Positions 1 to 7,958 of a stretch of DNA of 64,000 bases are shown piece after piece (positions within the stretch are counted from its first letter, which is position 1; every line of letters begins with the position of its first letter). The notes under the pieces are model-generated. The model had not been told where the DNA came from. It worked only from the letters and a program-made list of their open reading frames with translations, and made no database searches. This DNA comes from Cytobacillus citreus (GTDB taxonomy: Bacteria; Bacillota; Bacilli; Bacillales; Cytobacillaceae), in NCBI RefSeq assembly GCF_018343665.1, contig NZ_JAGYPM010000002.1:186001-250000 (forward strand), in the 5' to 3' direction. The position numbers and the translations under genes were made by a program.

Positions 1-1
1 A

Positions 2-208
2 ATTATATATGATGATTTGATGTTGAAAGTAGGTGAAAATCTTAATGACCATTCTGACAAGCTTTCATTACAGTCTTTATTTGTCGGTACCAGTAGTGGC
101 ACAAGGCGATTATTCTTAAAGAATGGCTTGGAAGGAACAGAAGGTTATTTTCTTTATAAAAGAACCGACGGAAGCAATGTCATAAAAAAAGTTACACAAG
201 ATGGGTGA
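2..208 (+). CDS. C-terminal fragment of an unrecognised protein (partial at window edge)
   Basis: The reading frame is open from the first bases of the window to a TGA at 206-208, so this is probably the last 68 or so residues of a gene that begins to the left. An internal TTG/ATG pair at 17-22 has no convincing ribosome binding site, which favours a continuing frame over a separate small gene. The peptide is polar, with Gly/Thr/Ser and a Tyr/Lys-rich end, and shows no motif I recognise. It lies beside transposase debris, so it may also be a broken gene. Function unknown. Confidence 0.35.
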   Translation: MIYDDLMLKVGENLNDHSDKLSLQSLFVGTSSGTRRLFLKNGLEGTEGYFLYKRTDGSNVIKKVTQDG

Positions 209-364
209 AGTCTGGGTTGTTATGAAAGTAGATGAAAAGAAGGCAAAAAGGTTTAAAATAAAACGATTCGATTGGAGCAAATGCTCTGAACGTTAATATC
301 CCCAAGACAATTAATAGACATAGCTTAATGCTTGTCGCACTGACGGAAACCATACCTAAATAAC

Positions 365-396
365 GTCTTCCACAATCGGGCGCGATTGTGGAAGAC
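365..396. repeat. Perfect 14-bp inverted repeat, GGCG loop
   Basis: The arm GTCTTCCACAATCG (365-378) pairs exactly with 383-396 around GGCG. No T-run follows directly, so it is not a standard terminator. It could be a relic IS end or an RNA hairpin. Confidence 0.7.
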
Positions 397-451
397 ATAG
401 ATAGGAAATGATCAAACTTTTTTATAAAAGAATGAACCAACTGAAAATATT

Positions 452-495
452 AAGAGCGTGTTTTGATCAATCTTTTTTTCAAAACACGCTCTTTT
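452..495. terminator. Strong hairpin with T-run
   Basis: A 15-bp stem starting AAGAGCGTGTTTTGA (452-466) pairs with 480-494, with a T-rich loop and TTTT at the end. It fits a Rho-independent terminator for whatever lies to the left. Confidence 0.6.
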
Positions 496-585
496 CTATG
501 ATCGTTTATCAAGGTTGTTAGTATCAATTTGATCAAACTTTATTTTAAAGCAACACATAAGGATGCACTTCAACTATGAATTCAA

Positions 586-1472
586 GAACGAATAACGGAA
601 CAACAAGGTCGTAACACAAGTCTCGTCTACTATGATGTGACGAATTATTATTTTGAAATTGATGAACAGGATGAATTAAAAAGAAAAGGGGTTTCTAAAG
701 AACACCGCACCAACCCAATCGTGCAGATAGGATTATTCATGGATACGGATGGCATTCCCGTTACGTATGGGCTTTATTCTGGAAATACGCTTGATAAACA
801 AACCCTGATCCCGATGCTTGGAAACATACAGCGCAACTTTTCACTTAGTAAAATAATTGTTATCGCAGATAAAGGCATGACTACAGGAGACAACATCTGG
901 TATAGGCTTTCTGCCAAAACGGCTATATCTTAAGCTATTCAATCCGAGGAGCCAACAAGAAGTTCAAAGATTATGTCCTTGACCAGAACGGTTACCATTC
1001 CATCGGGGAGGATTTCAAAATTAAATCGAGACTCTATCCAAGAGAGATTACGCTTACCACAAAAAGTGGAAAAAAGATCAAAAAGACAGTGGATGAAAAA
1101 CAGGTCATCTAATCAGACGAACGAATTGTAGAACTATACAGAGGACTGTGGAAAATTGAAGAATCTTTCAAGGTAATGAAAAGTGATTTAGAAAGCCGAC
1201 CAGTCTATCTTTCAAGACAAGAACACATCGAAGCTCATTTCCTTACCTGCTTTATCTCGCTTGTCATCGCATGATTATTAGAGCACCGATTGAAGGGAAA
1301 GCATTCAGTTACCGCCGTGCTCGATATCCTCAGAAAGGCTTCCTGCATCCATATACAGGAAAATTATTATCTGTTTGATCATTATGATGAAGTACTGGCC
1401 GATATCGAGAAGGAATTAAGAATCGATTTGGGGAAAAAATGCTTGTCATTAGGAGAAATTAAAATATTTTAG
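586..1472 (+). pseudogene. Degenerate IS1634/IS4-type DDE transposase
   Basis: Fragments in different frames resemble consecutive parts of an IS1634-family transposase (normally about 500 or more residues). The first has a YYDVTNYYFEID motif followed by VADKGMTTGDNIWY near 640-930. Next comes a GYISYSIRGA-like block after a frameshift near 925-940. Then a stop follows DEKQVI at about 1111, the middle of the protein is missing, and a C-terminal ELYRGLWKIEESFKVMKSDLE block starts near 1130, with another stop at 1274 before the last piece (1290-1472). The N-terminal part is absent. Frameshifts, stops and deletions show a dead element. IS boundaries could not be fixed. Family assignment is from memory of the motifs. 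Confidence 0.85.
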
Positions 1473-1520
1473 GGGCGGTCAAAAAAGGGTGATTTACACT
1501 ACAACTTTATGACAAACAAA

Positions 1521-1565
1521 AACAGCCTTGAACCTAGCATTCATACGGGTTCAAGGCTGTTTTTT
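1521..1565 (+). terminator. Rho-independent terminator
   Basis: A perfect 14-bp stem (AACAGCCTTGAACC, 1521-1534, with 1548-1561) ends in TTTTT. It separates the transposase remnant from the repeat array and works in either direction because an A-run precedes it. Confidence 0.8.
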
Positions 1566-1624
1566 ATTCACTTTAACTGCAAAAGTCAGGAAAACTGGTG
1601 TGCGAATTCAGCAGCATTTTCGTA

Positions 1625-1800
1625 TGTTTACAAAAACGCTTACGTGTACACAAAAAGTAAACAAGTTGTGTACATATTCGTTTACGTGTGTACAAACACG
1701 TTTACTTCTTTATGTATCAATATGTGTACAAATTTGTCATTAATGCATACGAATTGTTTACAAAACGACTGAAAGTTTACAAGTTGTTTACAGATTTACA
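1625..1800. repeat. Array of about 11 T(T/G)TAC motifs, candidate centromere (parC-like) of the ParM system
   Basis: Within 175 bp the core TTTAC or TGTAC, usually in the setting GTTTACAAA or TGTACAAA, begins at 1627, 1645, 1669, 1681, 1689, 1701, 1725, 1757, 1776, 1787 and 1795. Many intervals are 8, 11-12, 18-19 or 24 bp. No plausible gene crosses the segment. Type II plasmid partition loci carry their centromere as clustered short repeats upstream of the actin-like gene, bound by the ribbon-helix-helix adaptor. The array lies 385 bp upstream of a parM-like gene, with a dispersed repeat inserted between. The centromere role is inference; it could be a promoter-operator only. Confidence 0.6.
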
Positions 1801-1900
1801 GTTTGATTTTATTTCGGCTGGTATTATTGAAGAATGTATTCAGCACCTTTAATCTTGATATAGAAACACACAACATACATAACTATTAATAAGGCTGTTG

Positions 1901-2137
1901 TGTTACTTCTTAGTGTTGAAAATGCTATTTTGTTGTTGATTTTCGCTACAGGCGCGAGCTCCTCGGAAATGCATTCGCATTTCCTTCGTGCGGTGATTAT
2001 TCGGTGAAGATTATTCAATGTCCTGCGGGAGAAGCGAGTCAAAGGGAGACCCCGCAGGAGCGCTCTTCGACGAGGAGGCTTTCGGACCGCCCGCTACGCT
2101 TTAGTGCCTGCAGCGGAAATCAACAGGAAGTTTAAAA
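1901..2137. repeat. Dispersed MITE-like repeat, family A copy 1
   Basis: About 237 bp shared with 39774-40010 and, in shortened form, 14678-14855. Conserved blocks are GAGAAGCGAGTCAAAGGGAG, a CGACGAGGAGGCT block and GTGCCTGCAGCGGAAATCAA near the right end. In the best copy the ends are TGTTAAA and TTTAACA; here they have drifted to TGTTACT and TTTAAAA. It has no coding capacity and sits between the motif array and the parM-like start codon. Confidence 0.8.
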
Positions 2138-2184
2138 TAGCCATTAATAAAAATAAGTTATTGATCGAGGAGAAGGATGTATTT

Positions 2185-3357
2185 ATGACAAAATCCAGAA
2201 TTGCAGCTATTGATGTAGGAAATGACTCAGTTAAGTCTATTTTTGGGGAATTAGATTACGAATTAAATATTCCTAACATTGTCGCAAGGGATACAGAAGA
2301 TCGTCCCGTAATCGGAATTGAAGAGCTAGATAGTAAAAATCCACTAGATGGTATTCATATCAAGGTGCACTCACCAGCATTGAAAGAGAATAACGTGGTA
2401 TATCGAATCGGTATGCTAGCTGCAAAAAGCAATAATGCTGCAGAGCTTGATCCAGGCAGCAGTAAGTCTGAGGAAGATCAGACATTAGTTATGCTCTTTG
2501 CCACATTGGCATTAGATGCGGTAAGGGAGGAAAATAAGGACATCTTCCAACGGACGAAAAATGTGATTGATGCCAACTATACACTAGGAACTGGACTTCC
2601 TCTTCGTGAAGTAAAGGAAGGCAAGGACGCGGGATATCGTTCGAAATTAATGGGCTCCGTCCATCAGGTTGAATTTCTAGTTACACCAAAGTACCAAGGA
2701 CTTAAAGTGAATATAAAATTTGGCGAAGTAAAGGTGTACCCTGAAGGCTTTGCGGCCTATATTAACCTTGTGATGGACAATCAACTCAAGATTATTAATA
2801 AAGATTTTATTGATAAAAGGATTATCATTCAAGATATTGGAGGCTTATCAACGGATATCGCGGTCATTAAGAATCGAAATGTCGATGATGATAAGGCACA
2901 AGGGTTTAATCTCGGAGTATCGGAATCATTGGAATCGATAAGAGAAGAAATCAGATCCAAGCATGGTGTTGAATTAGATAGCCGCAGAGATGTTGTTGAA
3001 ATTATTACGAAAAAAAATGACCGTAATCATATTATGGTTAAAGGCAGTCGGACAAGCGTTCATGATATTACAGATCGAATCCTTCTTGATTTAGCAAAAA
3101 AACAATATCGGTTGCTGCGAAATGTATGGCAGAAAAACTCCCAAACTGAAATCTGCTATTTTGTAGGCGGAGGAGCTGCTGTTCTAAAAGAATATATTAA
3201 AACATTAAATAATAATTTAGATGGCTATAATATTGATTTTTTTGAAGATGAAAAAGAAAGTATTTGGATGATGGCCAATGCTTATTATAAGTTAATTACC
3301 GATTTTGTAAGGAAAACAGAGAAGCCGAAAGCGGTCAAAGAGCCTGTTAAGAGCTAA
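2185..3357 (+). CDS. ParM/StbA-family actin-like ATPase (DNA segregation)
   Basis: This 390-residue protein has the actin-like nucleotide pocket. Phosphate-1 is AIDVGNDSVKS (residues 8-18), phosphate-2 is QDIGGLSTDIAVI in the middle, and the adenosine motif YFVGGGAAVLKEYI lies near residue 340. ParM-type proteins polymerise with ATP and push apart DNA carrying their centromere through an adaptor protein. I chose ATG 2185 because AGGAGAAGG lies just upstream; 27 extra in-frame codons come from repeat A. The neighbour starting 9 bp later is a small putative DNA-binding protein, and an upstream motif array completes a ParMRC-like layout. Closest relatives are probably the Alp/ParM proteins of Gram-positive plasmids. 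The Lys/Pro-rich tail is likely flexible. Whether it segregates the chromosome, a former plasmid or something else cannot be told here. Confidence 0.85.
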   Translation: MTKSRIAAIDVGNDSVKSIFGELDYELNIPNIVARDTEDRPVIGIEELDSKNPLDGIHIKVHSPALKENNVVYRIGMLAAKSNNAAELDPGSSKSEEDQTLVMLFATLALDAVREENKDIFQRTKNVIDANYTLGTGLPLREVKEGKDAGYRSKLMGSVHQVEFLVTPKYQGLKVNIKFGEVKVYPEGFAAYINLVMDNQLKIINKDFIDKRIIIQDIGGLSTDIAVIKNRNVDDDKAQGFNLGVSESLESIREEIRSKHGVELDSRRDVVEIITKKNDRNHIMVKGSRTSVHDITDRILLDLAKKQYRLLRNVWQKNSQTEICYFVGGGAAVLKEYIKTLNNNLDGYNIDFFEDEKESIWMMANAYYKLITDFVRKTEKPKAVKEPVKS

Positions 3358-3366
3358 GGTGATTCT

Positions 3367-3978
3367 ATGGATAAGTCTAAATCGGGTCATATTAAGAGGG
3401 GGCAAGCCATTTCTTTTCGCGTCCCTTCTGATACACCTGACCATTTATTAAAGCATCTGCAAAAGCTAAAGGAAACAGAAAGAAGAAATTTCTCAAGCAA
3501 AATTGCTGATTTTGTCCTGCAAGGAGTCGGGAAATCTTATTCAAGGGAAAGGGAAACGATCACAATTCCCCTCCCCCATAGATTAAATAAATCCCAGCGG
3601 GATTGGTTAAAGCATGAACATTCAGAGGCTTTGCTTGGCAATATTATTTATCAGCTGTTAACTGACCCCATTCGATCTGTTTCATTACTAGCTTCATTAA
3701 ATAGTAACTCTTTAGATATAAATGAGGCATTGTATCTTCAAGAAGAGACAGCAATAAACGATCAGGAAGCTGCAGCTTCCTATGTTGACAGCCAATCAAA
3801 ATTTATTGAAGAGACAGCTTCAGACTCGGATATAGACATAGTGAATGATGATTTAGATACATTTGATTGGGATAACGCAAAACATTCTCAGCCTCCTATT
3901 GCAGATGAAGAAAATGACGAAACAGAACATGATTTAGATGACCTGCTGGGCGATTTTCTTGCTAAAATGAATAAGTAG
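3367..3978 (+). CDS. ParR-like adaptor, small DNA-binding protein with acidic tail
   Basis: A 203-residue protein starting 9 bp after the actin-like gene, with GGTGATT before ATG. The N-terminal 60 residues read like a ribbon-helix-helix unit: a short basic strand (ISFRVPSD), then helix HLLKHLQKLKETERRNFSSK. A second similar strand-helix block (ITIPLPHRLNKSQRDWL) follows around residues 68-110. The rest is acidic and low in complexity, ending in the short amphipathic segment DDLLGDFLAKMNK. ParR adaptors have this plan: DNA-binding N-terminus, linker, and a C-terminal helix that contacts the ParM filament. I infer that it binds the 1625-1800 array and represses the operon. Sequence similarity to named ParR proteins is not evident by eye, so the role rests mainly on context. 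Confidence 0.6.
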   Translation: MDKSKSGHIKRGQAISFRVPSDTPDHLLKHLQKLKETERRNFSSKIADFVLQGVGKSYSRERETITIPLPHRLNKSQRDWLKHEHSEALLGNIIYQLLTDPIRSVSLLASLNSNSLDINEALYLQEETAINDQEAAASYVDSQSKFIEETASDSDIDIVNDDLDTFDWDNAKHSQPPIADEENDETEHDLDDLLGDFLAKMNK

Positions 3979-4066
3979 AATAAAAGAATATTTCTTATCT
4001 TGTGGAGCTTACAAAAATAGCCATTCATTTATCTTCAAGAATGGATCACATGATAGGGTATATTAA

Positions 4067-4112
4067 AAAGCCGGAGAGAATAGGCCAAGCTCTCCGGCTT
4101 TAATTTTTTTAG
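4067..4112. terminator. Bidirectional terminator between parR-like gene and dapA
   Basis: AAAGCCGGAGAG (4068-4079) pairs with CTCTCCGGCTTT (4090-4101), with A-run and T-run flanks. It serves both convergent genes. Confidence 0.85.
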
Positions 4113-4121
4113 GTTATTGAA

Positions 4122-5021
4122 CTATATATTAACAAGTTTTTGATCGCTAGTTAGAATCAGCTGCAGTGCTTGCTCAAGTGTTCTTTTTTCCTCATTGTTT
4201 AATGGAACCAATGGCAATCGAACACCACCAGCATGTATTCCCCGCATATTTAAAGCTGCTTTTACCGGTGATGGGCTAGGGGCTGAAAATAATGCTTTCA
4301 TAATCGGGAGAAGGCTGAGATGGGTTGATGCCGCACGTTGGACATCCCCGTTTTTAAACTGATTGATCATTTCTTGCATTTCGTTTCCGATAATGTGTGA
4401 AGAAACAGAAACAATTCCTGCTCCGCCAATTGCTAGAACTGGTAATGTTAATCCATCATCACCACAGTATAGCGTAAAGTCATCTTCTGTATTGCTAATG
4501 ATTTGTGCCATGGCATCTAAGTCGCCGCTCGCTTCTTTTACAGCTACAATATTTTCAATCTCTGATAGTCTAACAATTGTCTCTACTGATATGTTCACTA
4601 CGCTTCGGCCTGGAATATTGTAAAGCATGATAGGTAAGGTTGTTGATTCGGAAATCGCTTTAAAGTGCTGGAATAATCCCTCTTGAGACGGCTTGTTATA
4701 ATATGGAGCTACGAGCATAATTCCATCAACGCAAGCTTCCTCTGCTTGCTTTGTTAAGCTGATTGATGCTCTAGTATTATTTGATCCTGTTCCTGCAATA
4801 ACTGGTACTCTTCCATTGGCAGCCTCTACAACAAATTTGAATAATTCAACTTTCTCTTCCACCGTTAGGGTTGGAGACTCCCCAGTTGTCCCTGCCACAA
4901 CCAATCCATCTGAACCATTTTCAATTAAATAATCCACTAAATTCCGAGTAGCTTGAAAATCAATCTCCCCATTTTGATCGAATGGGGTAACCATGGCTGT
5001 TAAAACTTGGCCAAAATTCAT
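4122..5021 (-). CDS. dapA: 4-hydroxy-tetrahydrodipicolinate synthase
   Basis: A 299-residue DapA, the normal family length. It condenses pyruvate with aspartate semialdehyde, the first committed step to lysine and diaminopimelate and, in spore formers, dipicolinate. Visible motifs are GTTGESPT for the phosphate site, the catalytic Tyr in YNIPGRS, and the Schiff-base Lys in VKEASGD. I start at MNFGQVL (5021) because AAGGGTG lies just upstream. The longer frame runs into the riboswitch terminator and is not real. It stands alone rather than in an asd-dapG-dapA operon and is preceded by a lysine riboswitch, so it is expected to be shut down by lysine. Confidence 0.95.
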   Translation of the reverse strand: MNFGQVLTAMVTPFDQNGEIDFQATRNLVDYLIENGSDGLVVAGTTGESPTLTVEEKVELFKFVVEAANGRVPVIAGTGSNNTRASISLTKQAEEACVDGIMLVAPYYNKPSQEGLFQHFKAISESTTLPIMLYNIPGRSVVNISVETIVRLSEIENIVAVKEASGDLDAMAQIISNTEDDFTLYCGDDGLTLPVLAIGGAGIVSVSSHIIGNEMQEMINQFKNGDVQRAASTHLSLLPIMKALFSAPSPSPVKAALNMRGIHAGGVRLPLVPLNNEEKRTLEQALQLILTSDQKLVNI

Positions 5022-5085
5022 TACTTCACACCCTTTTTTAAATTTTTTAAAAATAGAGGTGATAGGGCCGCTCGAAACGGAACGC

Positions 5086-5115
5086 AAAAAGCAGCAACGA
5101 GGGATTCGCTGCTGC
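5086..5115 (-). terminator. Riboswitch-controlled terminator upstream of dapA
   Basis: Read leftwards, GCAGCAGCGA pairs with TCGTTGCTGC and is followed by TTTTT, 65 nt before the dapA start and just after the lysine aptamer. It is the expression platform of an OFF switch. Confidence 0.8.
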
Positions 5116-5145
5116 AGTAGAAACAATATCATAACAATAATCGTT

Positions 5146-5330
5146 TCCTGTGCGATAGCCCTCCATATAGTTTCCTATATGACAGTTCTGCATTTATTCA
5201 ACACAGACCCAGCTTTAAGAACATGAGATTCTAAAAAAGCTTCGGCAAATTCCCCTTTCCATAATCATCCTAGGACCTCATTATCCTCCGGTTATGTACT
5301 GATGGTTTTTGCACCTCTATCCTCACTTCA
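5146..5330 (-). promoter_or_regulatory. Lysine riboswitch (L-box) aptamer
   Basis: On the minus strand the conserved L-box blocks appear in order: GATAGAGGTGC with AGTA, GGAAAGGGG with GCCGAAGC, GGGTCTGTGTTGAATAAATG, ACTGTCATATAGG, and TATGGAGGGCTATCGCA. The last four closely match my recollection of the B. subtilis lysC leader. Lysine binding is expected to favour the terminator at 5086-5115 and stop dapA transcription. Confidence 0.9.
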
Positions 5331-5404
5331 AATGATCTTGAAATAAGAAAGTATTTAATTGTATACAATATAACTGAAAATTCATTTGATTACAAGGGAA
5401 AATC

Positions 5405-5782
5405 CTATATTTGCACTTCACATAAGAGAGCATGCGTATTGTCTTCTGAGTCCTTAAAGAAGGTCATCCACGTTTCTGTATCACCTATTTTGGCAACAAC
5501 ATGTGGTTCATCGATGAAGCTAACTCCCTTATCGATAAGATCCTCATAAGCTTTTTTAATATTTTCAACTTGAAAATAAATAACGGAGCTTGAGTGAGCA
5601 AATTCCTCTTTTTCAGGCAGGCTTAGAAGCAGTCTAAGCCCATTGCACTCAAAGAATGCCATACTGTCTGTACTGAAAAGAAGCGGGAGACCCAGCTGAT
5701 TTTTATAAAAACTAATAGCTTTTTCTAAGTCTTTAACGGGTACGCCAATTTGTCCGACCTTTTGAATGGTGTTCGTTCTCAT
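5405..5782 (-). CDS. Glyoxalase/VOC-fold protein
   Basis: A 125-residue single vicinal-oxygen-chelate domain. It starts with VGQIGVPVKDLEKAISFYKNQLGLPLLF, the beta-alpha pattern of glyoxalase and bleomycin-resistance proteins, and ends in MTFFKDSEDNTHALLCE with the typical metal-side glutamate. The first metal position (usually His after G) is Gln here (VGQIGV), so the metal site may differ. I chose ATG 5782, seven bases after GGGAGAG. It is monocistronic and the substrate is unknown. Confidence 0.8.
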   Translation of the reverse strand: MRTNTIQKVGQIGVPVKDLEKAISFYKNQLGLPLLFSTDSMAFFECNGLRLLLSLPEKEEFAHSSSVIYFQVENIKKAYEDLIDKGVSFIDEPHVVAKIGDTETWMTFFKDSEDNTHALLCEVQI

Positions 5783-5977
5783 TGTCATCTCTCCCAATAT
5801 ATAATAAATACTAAATTTTCTGATATGTAGATTATACATAATTATGGAAAATAATACGATAAAGACTAGTAGTTTTGTTCTTTTTTTGCTTTATTAAATT
5901 GACCTCTATTCTTCTAGGCTTTAATATTTTGAAAAGAAAAGAAGTACCCAAAACGTAAAGATGAAAGGAAATTGAAA

Positions 5978-6487
5978 ATGCAAACTATGAATCCTCAAGC
6001 TTGGATCTCGAAGCTAGGGCTGACTCCTCATCCTGAGGGCGGTTATTATAAACGGACGTATGAAGCTGAAGGGAAAACAGAGCTAGGAAAAGGAAAGGAA
6101 CGAAAGCTCTATACGAGTATTTATTTTCTGTTGCGATCTGAGGACATCTCCCATTTCCATCGATTGAAGTCAGATGAACTCTGGTATTTTCATGGGGGGA
6201 GTCCTTTAACGATTCATGTTATTGATGAACAAGGGGAATATAAGGAATATAAATTAGGATTAAATTTGGATAATGGAGAAGTCCCTCAAGCATTAATTTC
6301 GAAAAATACAATTTTTGGTTCATCCGTCCAGGAATTAGATTCATTTTCCTTAGTTGGCTGCATGGTATCACCTGGCTTTGATTTTGAAGACTTTGAATTG
6401 TTTACTCAGAAGCAGCTGCTCAAGCAATACCCTCAGCATGAGGAAATAATTATGAAAATGGCTTACGAAATATATGATGAAAAATAG
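5978..6487 (+). CDS. Cupin-fold protein, DUF985 family
   Basis: A 169-residue protein with the DUF985 signature: LGLTPHPEGGYYKRTY near the start, FLLRSEDISHFHRLKSDELWYFHGG in the middle, and VGCMVSPGFDFEDFEL near the end. The His-rich SHFHR...E...H pattern is the cupin metal site. The family is sugar-epimerase-like but its substrate is not established. ATG 5978 follows GAAAGGA with good spacing; an upstream in-frame TTG is less likely. No operon partner. Confidence 0.8.
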   Translation: MQTMNPQAWISKLGLTPHPEGGYYKRTYEAEGKTELGKGKERKLYTSIYFLLRSEDISHFHRLKSDELWYFHGGSPLTIHVIDEQGEYKEYKLGLNLDNGEVPQALISKNTIFGSSVQELDSFSLVGCMVSPGFDFEDFELFTQKQLLKQYPQHEEIIMKMAYEIYDEK

Positions 6488-6615
6488 ATTGTTAATAAGG
6501 CAGGGAATTTCCTTTTTCTTTTTGTTCAATGTACTAAAATATTAAAATAGTCAGATTTTAATATTGTAAAGTAGTAGAGCAACCGTTAAGATGTAATAAA
6601 GAAAAGGGGATACAT

Positions 6616-7902
6616 ATGGATAAAAAGGTTGCTAGAAAAGTGTTAATCGCTAGTCTAATCGGAAGCTCAATAGAGTGGTTTGATTATTTTTTATACGGAA
6701 CGGTTGCTGCTCTTGTATTTAATCAAATGTTCTTCCATAGTGAAGATCCAACAGTTGGTCTTATGTTAGCTTATGCTTCTTTTGCTCTGGCCTTTTTCAT
6801 TCGCCCGCTTGGCGGGGTGATATTTAGTCATATCGGGGATCGTATTGGAAGGAAAAAAACACTAGTCCTAACCCTATCTCTTATGGGGGGATCAACTGTA
6901 CTAATGGGTTTTCTGCCGACCTATGAAGCAATTGGTGTAGCTGCTCCCATACTTCTTATTCTCTTACGTTTAATTCAAGGAATTGGACTTGGAGGCGAAT
7001 GGGGAGGCGCTCTTCTGCTTGCAGTAGAATATGCTCCGAAAGACAAACGAGGGTTCTTCGGAAGTATACCGCAGATGGGTGTAACCATTGGGATGCTGCT
7101 TGGAACTTTAGCGCTTTCGATCATGACGTTGTTACCTGAAGATACATTTATGACATGGGGCTGGCGTGTTCCTTTTATATTAAGTGCTCTGCTTGTTATT
7201 TTCGGCTTATGGATTCGTAAAGGGATCGATGAAACACCATCCTTTAAAAAGGCTCAAGAAAAAGGGGAAATTACAAAAATTCCATTTTTGGAGACGATGC
7301 GCACACACTGGAAGGAAGTTTTGATTGCGGTAGGAGCAAAAGTGGTGGAAACGGCGCCATTCTATATCTTTGGAACGTTTATCGTCTCCTATGCGACGAC
7401 ACAGCTTGGCTTCTCACGCGCTACGACGTTAAGTGCTGTTACAATTGCTACGATTGTGACAACAATCTTAATCCCAGTGATGGGGAGTCTCTCTGATAAA
7501 ATAGGCCGTAAAAAGCTTTATGTTGGTGGAACCATTCTAATGATGCTCTATGCTTTCCCATACTTCTGGTTGCTTCACCAAGGTTCTGCTGCTTTGCTAA
7601 TTCTTGCAACAGTACTTGGACTAGGCATCATTTGGGCGCCGATTACAGCTGTATTAGGAACAATGTTTTCCGAAATCTTTAAATCAAATGTCCGCTATAC
7701 AGGTATTTCCCTTGGCTATCAAATTGGAGCCGCATTAGCTGGCGGTACAGCACCGCTTGTAGCAACAGCACTGCTTGCAGCCTATGATAATTCTTACGTA
7801 CCGGTCGCGCTATATATCATATTAGCTGCAGCTATTTCACTTATTGCAGTAGCAGCTGTCCGTGATCGCAAGAATGAGGAATTAGACTCGGAAGCTGCTT
7901 AA
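6616..7902 (+). CDS. MHS-family MFS transporter (organic acid or metabolite:H+ symporter)
   Basis: A 428-residue, 12-helix major facilitator. The opening SSIEWFDYFLYGTVA and the loops DRIGRKKTLVLT and SDKIGRKKLY are hallmarks of the metabolite:H+ symporter family (relatives carry shikimate, alpha-ketoglutarate, proline or betaine). The start is ATG 6616 after AAGGGG. It is followed 56 bp later by an ornithine-cyclodeaminase-like enzyme with no terminator between, so the pair probably imports and converts one compound. Substrate unknown. Confidence 0.9.
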   Translation: MDKKVARKVLIASLIGSSIEWFDYFLYGTVAALVFNQMFFHSEDPTVGLMLAYASFALAFFIRPLGGVIFSHIGDRIGRKKTLVLTLSLMGGSTVLMGFLPTYEAIGVAAPILLILLRLIQGIGLGGEWGGALLLAVEYAPKDKRGFFGSIPQMGVTIGMLLGTLALSIMTLLPEDTFMTWGWRVPFILSALLVIFGLWIRKGIDETPSFKKAQEKGEITKIPFLETMRTHWKEVLIAVGAKVVETAPFYIFGTFIVSYATTQLGFSRATTLSAVTIATIVTTILIPVMGSLSDKIGRKKLYVGGTILMMLYAFPYFWLLHQGSAALLILATVLGLGIIWAPITAVLGTMFSEIFKSNVRYTGISLGYQIGAALAGGTAPLVATALLAAYDNSYVPVALYIILAAAISLIAVAAVRDRKNEELDSEAA

Positions 7903-7958
7903 TATTAGTGGAATCGCTAATGAAGCGGTTCCTTAATCTAGAAGGAAGGTAACGCGCT

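Larger units (their letters stand above)
209..585. other. Non-coding stretch with two strong hairpins beside transposase debris
   Basis: No credible gene is seen. It contains a perfect 14-bp stem with a 4-base GGCG loop (365-396) and a 15-bp stem at 452-494. The short phrase TGATCAAACTTT occurs near 408 and again near 530, perhaps marking decayed insertion-sequence ends. Confidence 0.5.

Noticed and set aside
1509-1772. Two overlapping small genes in the motif array
   Set aside because: They start within or next to a terminator, have no ribosome site, and their composition reflects the repeated TTTACA/TGTACA DNA.
4993-5226. Small gene over the dapA leader
   Set aside because: It lies across the lysine riboswitch and terminator on the opposite strand with no ribosome site.
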